10,670 nt of DNA from positions 1 to 10,670 of the forward strand of contig JBDNCP010000158.1 of assembly GCA_046719575.1 (NCBI GenBank), written 5' to 3'. The position numbers were made by a program, and so were the translations under genes. This document shows, in pieces, positions 5,490-10,489 of this stretch (its first letter is position 1; every line of letters starts with the position of its first letter). The stretch comes from Thermoleptolyngbya sp046719575 (lineage in GTDB: Bacteria; Cyanobacteriota; Cyanobacteriia; Elainellales; Elainellaceae). The notes beneath the pieces were generated by a model. It had not been told where the DNA came from. It searched no databases and saw only the letters and a program-made list of their open reading frames with translations.

Positions 5490-6376
5490 TGCTAGAAGCA
5501 TGTCCCCCTATCACGCCGTATTTGAAATATCCAGGCGGCAAGCGGCGACTAGTGCCGCAGATCGCTCAGTATTACGAGCCGTATCGACAGTCCTCGCGAT
5601 TTGTGGATCTATTTTGCGGCAGCGCGGCTGTGTCGCTGGGGTTGCGTCCTGTGGTGGCGCTGCTGAATGATGCCTGTCGTCCACTCATTGGGTTGCACCG
5701 CTGGGTGCAGCGGGGATGGGGCAACGCATCGGAGTCTGGTGGCTATTGGGTGAATTTTGAAAACGATAAAGCGGTGTATTACAAAAATCGCGATCGCTTT
5801 AACCAGCTAATTGCTAGGGGGCTGGACTGGACGCTAGAGGCTGGATTGCTGCTCTATTACCTGAATCGCACTGGCTTTAACGGGCTAATGCGATTTTCTA
5901 AGTCTGGCGTTTACAACGTGCCCTACGGCCATTACCGAAAGATTAGCTACTGTGAGAATTTTTCGCGGTGGCGATCACCCATGCAAGGCTGGGAATTTAC
6001 CAGTGCGGATTTTACCGCTGTGCAACTTGCGCCAACAGATTTCGTGTATGCCGATCCGCCCTACGACTCAGTGAAAAACAGCGGTTTTGAGCAATTGTCG
6101 CTGCTGGGAATCGAGCATCAGGGTGGCAGCGGTCATGGTTTTGTGGGCTACAGCGGTGCGTTTGGCTGGGGCGACCAGGTGCGGTTAGCACAATATCTTG
6201 CCCAACACTCTGGCCCAGCACTGGTGAGCAATGCCGCGACTCACCGGGTTGTGCAACTCTACCAAGATCTGGGATTTGAGGTGACGGAATTGGGGGTGCG
6301 GCGCAGCATTTCGTGTAAGGGCGATCGCCCGCTTGTTCAAGAAATTTTTGCATTCAAGGAAGGACATCATGGGTAA
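5489..6376 (+). CDS. dam: DNA adenine methyltransferase, D12 class (Dam-like)
   Basis: A 295-aa enzyme that transfers a methyl group from S-adenosylmethionine to N6 of adenine in double-stranded DNA. The alpha-type motif order is clear: motif X near the N-terminus (PYLKYPGGKRRL, residues 10-21), motif I for SAM binding (FVDLFCGSAAVSL, 38-50) and catalytic motif IV DPPY (189-192). The helical target-recognition region between them includes LLLYYLNRTGFNGLMR, a typical Dam segment. Length is normal for the family. Most members methylate GATC. HIP1 (GCGATCGC) contains GATC, so the element and host would carry many sites, but specificity is inferred. The ATG shares a base with the preceding stop. 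The 3' end overlaps the next gene by 8 nt. No partner endonuclease is visible, so it is an orphan methylase. Confidence 0.92.
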   Translation: MLEACPPITPYLKYPGGKRRLVPQIAQYYEPYRQSSRFVDLFCGSAAVSLGLRPVVALLNDACRPLIGLHRWVQRGWGNASESGGYWVNFENDKAVYYKNRDRFNQLIARGLDWTLEAGLLLYYLNRTGFNGLMRFSKSGVYNVPYGHYRKISYCENFSRWRSPMQGWEFTSADFTAVQLAPTDFVYADPPYDSVKNSGFEQLSLLGIEHQGGSGHGFVGYSGAFGWGDQVRLAQYLAQHSGPALVSNAATHRVVQLYQDLGFEVTELGVRRSISCKGDRPLVQEIFAFKEGHHG

Positions 6377-6794
6377 AAAACCTTGTCGTATTTCAGTGGA
6401 TATCCAGGCAATTGAGTTAATGGTGCGGCGATCTCCAGGGCTAGAACTCCACCGCATCGCAATCCGCTTGGGACTGGGGGATAAGATGTGTCAAAAACTG
6501 CGCGACAGACTGATGGCAGAGATTTTCTGCTATCCCGATCGGGTACGAATGTGCTGCGATCGCTTTGCTGCATCCAAGCCAATTCGTGAAAGTTTGATGA
6601 GGCTATCGCCCGCAAGCCCGGATTATCAAAAAACCCTTAAGGCTGCCATAGGGCAGGTGCAGATCAGTCTTTATCCCGGAGATTATCAGCATCGCCTTGC
6701 ACCAATGGGAACGACGCAAGCCAGAGAGCCAGAATGCAAAATCTGGGTTGATCCCAAATACAAAACCTGGACTCCGGATCAACTGCGACGCTAG
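6369..6794 (+). CDS. Hypothetical protein, 141 aa
   Basis: Unrecognised. ATG 6369 is chosen because AAGGAAGGA (6357-6365) lies a few bases upstream; the open frame reaches back to 6333 inside the methylase gene. The N-terminal two thirds are helical and basic with several Cys (LELHRIAIRLGLGDKMCQKLRDRLMAEIF, RVRMCCDRFAASKPIRESLMRL); HRIAIRLGLGDKMCQKLRDRL could be a helix-turn-helix. The C-terminus (residues 105-141) is extended and Pro-rich. The start overlaps the methylase by 8 nt, so expression is probably coupled. Confidence 0.65.
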   Translation: MGKKPCRISVDIQAIELMVRRSPGLELHRIAIRLGLGDKMCQKLRDRLMAEIFCYPDRVRMCCDRFAASKPIRESLMRLSPASPDYQKTLKAAIGQVQISLYPGDYQHRLAPMGTTQAREPECKIWVDPKYKTWTPDQLRR

Positions 6795-6813
6795 CGACAT
6801 AAACTTCTTGCTG

Positions 6814-6903
6814 ATGTGGCTGTCTAGCTACAAAGACAGGCAGAAGGACATTGAAAGCTATCTATATTTTGAATTCGCTTGTGTAATTCCAGGAGCCTTG
6901 TGA
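6814..6903 (+). CDS. Possible 29-aa leader ORF
   Basis: An open frame from ATG 6814 encodes a 29-aa peptide rich in aromatic residues (three Tyr, two Phe, one Trp). Its stop TGA overlaps the GTG start of the next gene (GTGA). There is no convincing Shine-Dalgarno. It fills the only sizeable gap (105 bp) in this part of the block and could give translational coupling. It may also be chance. Confidence 0.2.
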   Translation: MWLSSYKDRQKDIESYLYFEFACVIPGAL

Positions 6904-7073
6904 AAATCGAAGCCAATACCCTCAGGAATGCGATCGCCCGCTTGCGAATCAAGTACCCTGGCTTTGAGTGCCAGCGCTTGCTCGACGACCTAGAGCGGGA
7001 ATTGCTGGATTTCCCAACAACCCAGCCCCAAACCCCGCCGCCTGTGCAGCCCTTTGGCCTGGGAGAGAAGTGA
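6900..7073 (+). CDS. Small hypothetical protein, 57 aa
   Basis: GTG 6900 is chosen because AGGAG at 6891-6895 sits 4 nt upstream; a TTG at 6879 is in frame but lacks a ribosome site. The sequence is one helical, charged domain (NTLRNAIARLRIKYPGFECQRLLDDLERELLDF in pieces) followed by a Pro-rich tail. No family is recognised. It ends one base before the start of the PAPS-reductase-family gene, so the two are probably co-expressed. Confidence 0.55.
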   Translation: MKIEANTLRNAIARLRIKYPGFECQRLLDDLERELLDFPTTQPQTPPPVQPFGLGEK

Positions 7074-7074
7074 T

Positions 7075-8289
7075 ATGCAAAAACTTAGTTTGTTTGAAGA
7101 TCAGCGCATGACCCTACAGGGTGCGATCGCCCAATCTGCCGAAAATCTGCGGCATTATGGGCAGTTTTACAAGCATTGGGCGATCGCTTTTAGTGGCGGC
7201 AAAGACAGCACAGCAACAGCGACCTTGGTGCTGCACCTGATCAAGACTGGGCAGATTCCCAAACCTGAAAGTTTGACCCTGCTCTACGCTGATACCCGTC
7301 AGGAACTTCCGCCGCTTCACTTCTCGGCGCTGCGTGTCCTAAAATTTGCCGAGGATCTCGGTTTTAGTGCCCGTGTGGTGCTGCCAGAAATTGATAAGCG
7401 CTTTTGGGTCTATATCCTGGGTCGAGGGGTTCCGCCGCCAAACAACGGCACACTGCGCTGGTGTACGCGTCAAATCAAGGTCGATCCCATGTCTCATGCG
7501 CTTGCTGATGTGCGATCGCAGTTGGGCAAGGGCGATCGCCTCCTGATGCTTACTGGTGTTCGGTTGGGCGAAAGTGCAGCCCGTGATCAGCGCATCGCCA
7601 TTAGCTGCACAAAAGACAGCGGCGAGTGTGGACAAGGCTGGTTCCAGTCAATGACCGCTGACCGCACCGATACCCTTGCGCCAATCCTCCACTGGCGAGT
7701 CTGCCATGTCTGGGACTGGCTTAATTTTGAAGCTCCATTTGAAGGTTATCCGACCGAAATGGTCGCCGAAGCCTACGGCATGGTTGAGAGCGACGGCGAA
7801 GAGGCGCTGACAATGCGGACAGGCTGCGTTGGCTGTCCGTTGGTGTCTGGCAACAAAGATGATGCCCTAGCGCGGCTGATCAAAAATCCAAATTGGGCTT
7901 ATCTGGCTCCGCTGCAACGAGTGCGACCGCTCCATCGGCAAATGCGGGATTTTCGATACCGCCTCCGCAAAGATGGCAGCGAACGCAAGGCAGACGGCAG
8001 CCTAGTTAAAAATCCCGGTCGGGTGGGGCCGCTCACCTTGGAAGCGCGATCGCATTTTCTTGAGCAAGTTTTGGCGATTCAAAATGAGGTGAATCGTCAA
8101 GCGGGCGATCGCCCTCACATTAGCCTGATCAATGCTGAAGAAGAGGCGAGAATCCGAGAACTGATAGCCCTAAAATTTTTCCCTGACAAATGGGATGGCT
8201 CGGAACCTAATGGCGCTGAATTGCTGCCAAAGGTTTACCAGGATGGCTCGGTTCAAAACCTGCTTTTTTACCTCACGAGGAATCAATAA
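7075..8289 (+). CDS. DndC-like PAPS reductase / ATP pyrophosphatase family protein
   Basis: A 404-aa protein. The PP-loop SGGKDST at residues 40-46 binds ATP. A later segment YADTRQELP is typical of PAPS reductase-like enzymes, followed by NNGTLRWCTRQIKVDPM (Cys130), GVRLGESAARDQR, and a C251-x-x-C254 pair (TGCVGCPLV), features shared with DndC, the Fe-S ATP pyrophosphatase of DNA phosphorothioation. Cys178 and Cys185 (SCTKDSGEC) are further candidate ligands. The tail GPLTLEARSHFLEQVL also fits DndC. It is somewhat shorter than typical DndC, and no dndB, dndD or dndE gene is in view. ATG 7075 has a GGAGAG site upstream; the in-frame frame start at 7054 is inside the previous gene. It probably activates a substrate with ATP for sulfur transfer, perhaps with the host cysteine desulfurase. 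Involvement in DNA modification is suggested by the methylase neighbours but not shown. Confidence 0.8.
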   Translation: MQKLSLFEDQRMTLQGAIAQSAENLRHYGQFYKHWAIAFSGGKDSTATATLVLHLIKTGQIPKPESLTLLYADTRQELPPLHFSALRVLKFAEDLGFSARVVLPEIDKRFWVYILGRGVPPPNNGTLRWCTRQIKVDPMSHALADVRSQLGKGDRLLMLTGVRLGESAARDQRIAISCTKDSGECGQGWFQSMTADRTDTLAPILHWRVCHVWDWLNFEAPFEGYPTEMVAEAYGMVESDGEEALTMRTGCVGCPLVSGNKDDALARLIKNPNWAYLAPLQRVRPLHRQMRDFRYRLRKDGSERKADGSLVKNPGRVGPLTLEARSHFLEQVLAIQNEVNRQAGDRPHISLINAEEEARIRELIALKFFPDKWDGSEPNGAELLPKVYQDGSVQNLLFYLTRNQ

Positions 8290-8523
8290 ATGCAAATTCC
8301 GATTCAGGCTAAAAAGACTCTTAAAACTTCGCAATGGCATTTTGACCCGCCGTTCCTCAATCCAGGCGATCGCGCCACTATTGTTGGGTTTCTCGTGGCG
8401 CATCCAGTCAATCCACTGTATTTGATCAAGCGCGAAAGCGACGGCGTAGTGCAAACGGTTTATCGCAACGATCTGGTTGCCTGCGGTGCCCTAGAGCCAA
8501 TTCAGGAGGCGGTGCAGTCATGA
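8290..8523 (+). CDS. Small SH3-like hypothetical protein, 77 aa
   Basis: It starts at ATG directly after the stop of the previous gene, with GAGGA at 8277-8281 as ribosome site. The beta-rich sequence includes LNPGDRATIVGFLVAHP, PLYLIKRESDG, VVQTVYRNDLVACGAL, again the strand-turn pattern of an SH3-type barrel, and resembles in shape the products at 5039 and 5271. Its stop TGA overlaps an ATG at 8520 (ATGA) that would once have started the cytosine methyltransferase. No function is assigned. Confidence 0.6.
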   Translation: MQIPIQAKKTLKTSQWHFDPPFLNPGDRATIVGFLVAHPVNPLYLIKRESDGVVQTVYRNDLVACGALEPIQEAVQS

Positions 8524-8938
8524 CATCGCCTTTCCGCCGCCTTTCCTCACGGCATATCACGGCGGGCGCGATGCGGTGCAGTCTACCGACGATCCCGCCT
8601 GGACAATCGCGACCAACAACCAGTTTGGAGTCGTGCAACCCGCGCCACTGCTGCTGAATTACAACGGCAACGGCAGCGGCGCACCCGTGACGGAGCCTTC
8701 CCCTACGATGCGGACAACTCAAGGGCATTGTCTGATAGAGCCGCCCGACTGGGATGCCCTTGTCGAAAAGTGCGGCTACAGAATGCTTCAAGCGCATGAG
8801 GCTAAGTGGCTGATGGGCTTTCCTAGGGATTACGTCATCTTGGGAACCCAGGAAGAACAGTTTAAGCAGGCAGGCAATGCAGTGACACCCCCAGTGGCAG
8901 AGATGCTGGGTCGCGCCGTTGTTGAGTCATTAAGTTAG
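8520..8938 (+). pseudogene. C5 cytosine DNA methyltransferase, C-terminal half only
   Basis: From 8522 the frame encodes the target-recognition and C-terminal part of a phage-type C5 cytosine methyltransferase: a repeated unit (PPFLTAYHGG, then DDPAWTIATNNQFGVVQPAPLLLNYNGNG), then GYRMLQAHEAKWLMGFP and motif X, GNAVTPP at 8873-8893, followed by AEMLGRAVVESL. The SAM-binding motif I and the catalytic Pro-Cys motif IV, normally in the first 100 residues, are absent. The coupled ATG at 8520, with GGAGG at 8505-8509, opens a different frame that ends after 43 codons. The conserved frame has no ATG and only an internal GTG at 8576. The simplest explanation is an internal deletion joining the original start to the C-terminal half out of frame. 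A translated 120-aa fragment from GTG 8576 is possible but could not methylate alone. Confidence 0.75.
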
Positions 8939-8946
8939 GCTCCTGT

Positions 8947-8985
8947 GTAAGCTAATCCCCGAATAGAATTCGGGGATTAGCTTAC
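8947..8985. terminator. Perfect 18-bp hairpin after the methyltransferase remnant
   Basis: Arms 8947-8964 and 8968-8985 (core GCTAATCCCCGAAT / ATTCGGGGATTAGC) are fully complementary with a 3-nt loop AGA. It begins 8 nt after the stop at 8938, as a terminator would, but neither strand has a T-tract. It may end or stabilise the operon transcript, or be a palindromic insertion relic. Confidence 0.5.
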
Positions 8986-8991
8986 CAAAAC

Positions 8992-9071
8992 TTGGTGGCT
9001 AAAGGGCAGACCCGCAAGGCGGCAGCGCTGATTAGCGCCAGCACAAAGCTGGGGCTGTACACGGAGGAATG
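8992..9071 (+). CDS. Possible 25-26-aa ORF or gene remnant
   Basis: From TTG 8992 or GTG 8995 the frame reads a basic then amphipathic peptide (KGQTRKAAALISASTKLGLY, then TEE) ending at TGA 9069-9071. The composition looks protein-like and could be the tail of a decayed gene, but there is no ribosome site, and the frame upstream runs through the hairpin arm. Low confidence. Confidence 0.2.
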
Positions 9072-9155
9072 AGCGATCGCCCTCATCAATTTGCACGAAA
9101 AAGCCTGGAGCGTTCCGGGCTTTTGTCTTTGGGGCTTAGGGGCGATCGCTCATTC
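9067..9155. repeat. 16-bp inverted repeat, concentric with a terminator
   Basis: GAATGAGCGATCGCCC (9067-9082) and GGGCGATCGCTCATTC (9140-9155) are exact inverted copies, each carrying a HIP1 octamer. Their centre (9111) coincides with the centre of the bidirectional terminator at 9099-9124. The right arm includes the last codons of the minus-strand gene ending at 9136; the left arm could encode the same MSDRP peptide on the + strand. Confidence 0.7.
9098..9125. terminator. Bidirectional rho-independent terminator
   Basis: AAAAGCCTGGA (9099-9109) pairs with TCCGGGCTTTT (9114-9124), including one G-U pair, with a 4-nt loop GCGT. T-tracts lie on both sides (TTTT on +, TTTTT on -). It sits 12 nt beyond the stop of the minus-strand 161-aa gene and also downstream of the + strand block, so it can separate the two converging units. 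Confidence 0.85.
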
Positions 9156-9621
9156 GTCTTGCGTCTTGTTTCAAAGACCTCAAAGACTTTCTAGACACGC
9201 CGATAAACGGATTTCCCTTGCCAGACAAAGGAAAGTTGAGCATCGTAGCAGCCAGAATGATTACTCCGTTAGAGACGTACCCGCAATAACCCTGCTTGTG
9301 TCCCCACCTTTCCGCCCAATGCTTCAACGCATAGGAGTGTGGACTTTGCTGATTTGCTGATTTTGTGGGTATCAGTCTTTCCATGTATCGGAGAGCCGTA
9401 AAAAGTTGCTGTTGCAAAAATTCTGAACTCTCTAATCGCAAAAAATCTTCTCTATATTCTGCATATGAGGCTTGCGGATTTTGAGCGTGATTGTAGATTC
9501 TGGTTTCCATTGCAAGCCCATAAGCTGCTGAGGTCAGTCGCCTGTCTTGGGCGATCGCCAACATTGCCTGCTCTAACTCACGTGTGTCTACTTTAGGAAA
9601 ATCCTTTAATTGTTCACTCAC
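9136..9621 (-). CDS. Hypothetical protein, 161 aa, partner of an XRE regulator
   Basis: Soluble and mostly helical. Residues about 60-135 contain a run SPHSYALKHWAERWG, then YCGYVSNGVIILAATMLNFPL, a pattern I associate with uncharacterised phage/plasmid proteins, but I cannot give a function. The C-terminus is basic. It uses GTG 9621 with GGAGG about 9 nt upstream (9631-9635 on + coordinates) and overlaps the end of the preceding XRE gene by 8 nt, so the two are translated together. The pair could be a regulator plus effector (toxin-antitoxin-like) or two lysogeny-control genes; nothing in the sequence decides. It is followed by a strong terminator. Confidence 0.7.
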   Translation of the reverse strand: MSEQLKDFPKVDTRELEQAMLAIAQDRRLTSAAYGLAMETRIYNHAQNPQASYAEYREDFLRLESSEFLQQQLFTALRYMERLIPTKSANQQSPHSYALKHWAERWGHKQGYCGYVSNGVIILAATMLNFPLSGKGNPFIGVSRKSLRSLKQDARRMSDRP

Positions 9622-9853
9622 AGCGATCGCCCTCCATATACCTTTTCCCTAAAGCTGCCTCCAACCTCCTCAGCACCCCCTCAGACACCGCTGGTTGCCT
9701 TCCAGACATCAACCGATACAGATAGCTGGATGTGATTCCGGCTTCAGCGGCGATCGCTGTCACGGACTTGTCGCTGGCCTCAACCGCCTCTCTCAGCCAG
9801 TCTTCCAAACCCGGCCCATCCTCTTCCCATTGATACAAAATTTTCATTTTCAT
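9614..9853 (-). CDS. XRE-type helix-turn-helix repressor
   Basis: A 79-aa DNA-binding protein. The HTH spans about residues 29-70: KSVTAIAAEAGITSSYLYRL followed by MSGRQPAVSEGVLRRLEAALG, a standard Cro/C1 fold with recognition helix SSYLYRLMSG. ATG 9853 is chosen; GTG 9856 and ATG 9847 are alternatives, and no strong ribosome site separates them. It is divergent from the gene at 9948, and the near-perfect palindrome at 9884-9908 lies between the two promoters, so it very likely represses the + promoter and controls its own. The target is inferred from position. Confidence 0.85.
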   Translation of the reverse strand: MKMKILYQWEEDGPGLEDWLREAVEASDKSVTAIAAEAGITSSYLYRLMSGRQPAVSEGVLRRLEAALGKRYMEGDRCE

Positions 9854-9878
9854 CACTCACATAAAAACATTATCTTGA

Positions 9879-9884
9879 ATTATA
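9879..9884 (-). promoter_or_regulatory. -10 box for the minus-strand regulator operon
   Basis: Minus-strand TATAAT is a perfect -10 consensus, about 26 nt upstream of the start codon. A weak -35 candidate (TTATGA) lies 17 nt further upstream, at the far side of the palindrome, so the operator would sit between or over the two boxes. A weak -35 is usual for a regulated promoter. Confidence 0.5.
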
Positions 9885-9908
9885 CTTGTGACTTGACAAG
9901 TCATAAGT
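9884..9908. promoter_or_regulatory. 25-bp palindromic operator in the divergent region
   Basis: The core TGACTTG-A-CAAGTCA (9889-9903) is a perfect dyad. After one mismatched base on each side, the outer ACTT/AAGT also pair, giving 22 of 24 paired positions around a central A. It overlaps the -35 box of the + promoter and abuts the -10 of the minus promoter. Its size and position fit a dimeric XRE repressor site. Confidence 0.75.
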
Positions 9909-9922
9909 TATAAAGCTATATT
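9893..9922 (+). promoter_or_regulatory. Sigma-70-type promoter for the 9948 gene
   Basis: A perfect -35 TTGACA (9893-9898) and the -10 TATATT (9917-9922) are separated by 18 nt. The -35 lies inside the palindrome, so bound repressor would block it. Transcription would start near 9929, leaving a short leader with a strong ribosome site (AAGGAGGAG, 9937-9945). Confidence 0.7.
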
Positions 9923-9947
9923 TACGGTTGTTCAAAAAGGAGGAGTT

Positions 9948-10244
9948 ATGGATAACTGCAATTACGGTCAAAGAATCAGCTCGATGTTGCAAAATAACTG
10001 CTACACGTCTTTTGATGCGGCCGTTATGGCACTCAAGAGCGCCCTGTCGTGGGAGCAGCGGACGGATTACGATAATCCGGAGCTGTGGCAGCCCATGATC
10101 GATGAGTGCGATTTTGCACTCAATTTGTGGGATGAGGAGGTCGAGGCGGCGATCGACCGGGTAATCGCCCAGCTACGGGAACGCGGGCTACACCAGTTCG
10201 CCGATGCCCTGGCATCGGGGGACTACTCGATCCTCTCGTATTGA
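9948..10244 (+). CDS. Hypothetical acidic protein, 98 aa
   Basis: Unrecognised. It has the best ribosome site in the window (AAGGAGGAG, a few bases before the ATG) and a near-consensus, operator-controlled promoter, so it should be strongly expressed when derepressed. The protein is acidic and helical (DAAVMALKSALSWEQ, EVEAAIDRVIAQLRERGLHQFADALASGDY). Its position opposite a repressor is where phages place cro, excisionase or anti-repressor genes, but it lacks an obvious HTH. Base composition from about 10010 to 10240 is richer in G and C than in the flanking regulatory DNA. Confidence 0.7.
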   Translation: MDNCNYGQRISSMLQNNCYTSFDAAVMALKSALSWEQRTDYDNPELWQPMIDECDFALNLWDEEVEAAIDRVIAQLRERGLHQFADALASGDYSILSY

Positions 10245-10269
10245 GTGGACTTGCCCACAAGCCAAAACC

Positions 10270-10482
10270 ATGCCACAACAAAACCAGACCATAACCCAGA
10301 TCCAGCAAGCCATCCAGCAAATTGAAAGGGCGATCGCCCCCATTCGCCCCGCCGCGCTGTGGCCCAACCAAGCGCTTGAAGCGTGGGAAGACCTCAAACC
10401 GATGCGGCGGCAGTTAGAAGCAACGCTCGACAAACTCAACAATTTGTCGGTTGCTCTTGCAGAGCGCTCAAACTCGAAATGA
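10270..10482 (+). CDS. Hypothetical coiled-coil-like protein, 70 aa
   Basis: ATG 10270 is chosen because the alternative ATG 10204 overlaps the previous gene and adds non-protein-like residues; no clear ribosome site is present at either. The sequence has two helices with heptad character, QTITQIQQAIQQIERAIAPI and LKPMRRQLEATLDKLNNLSV, joined by a Pro/Trp segment (RPAALWPNQALEAW). It is Gln-rich at the N-terminus. No family is recognised. It lies 25 nt after the 98-aa gene and is probably in its operon. Confidence 0.5.
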   Translation: MPQQNQTITQIQQAIQQIERAIAPIRPAALWPNQALEAWEDLKPMRRQLEATLDKLNNLSVALAERSNSK

Positions 10483-10489
10483 AAAACCC

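Noticed and set aside
6012..6353. Minus-strand 113-codon frame opposite the dam gene
   Set aside because: It is a shadow of the methylase; it has no ribosome site and no recognisable domain.
9069..9194. + strand 41-codon frame starting MSDRPHQF
   Set aside because: The ribosome site is too close to the ATG, the frame runs through the bidirectional terminator and it is antisense to the 161-aa gene; its start is explained by the inverted repeat.
10204..10269. N-terminal extension of the 70-aa coiled-coil-like protein from ATG 10204
   Set aside because: It overlaps the coding end of the 98-aa gene in another frame, and the extra residues look like a translated shadow; ATG 10270 gives a cleaner helical protein.
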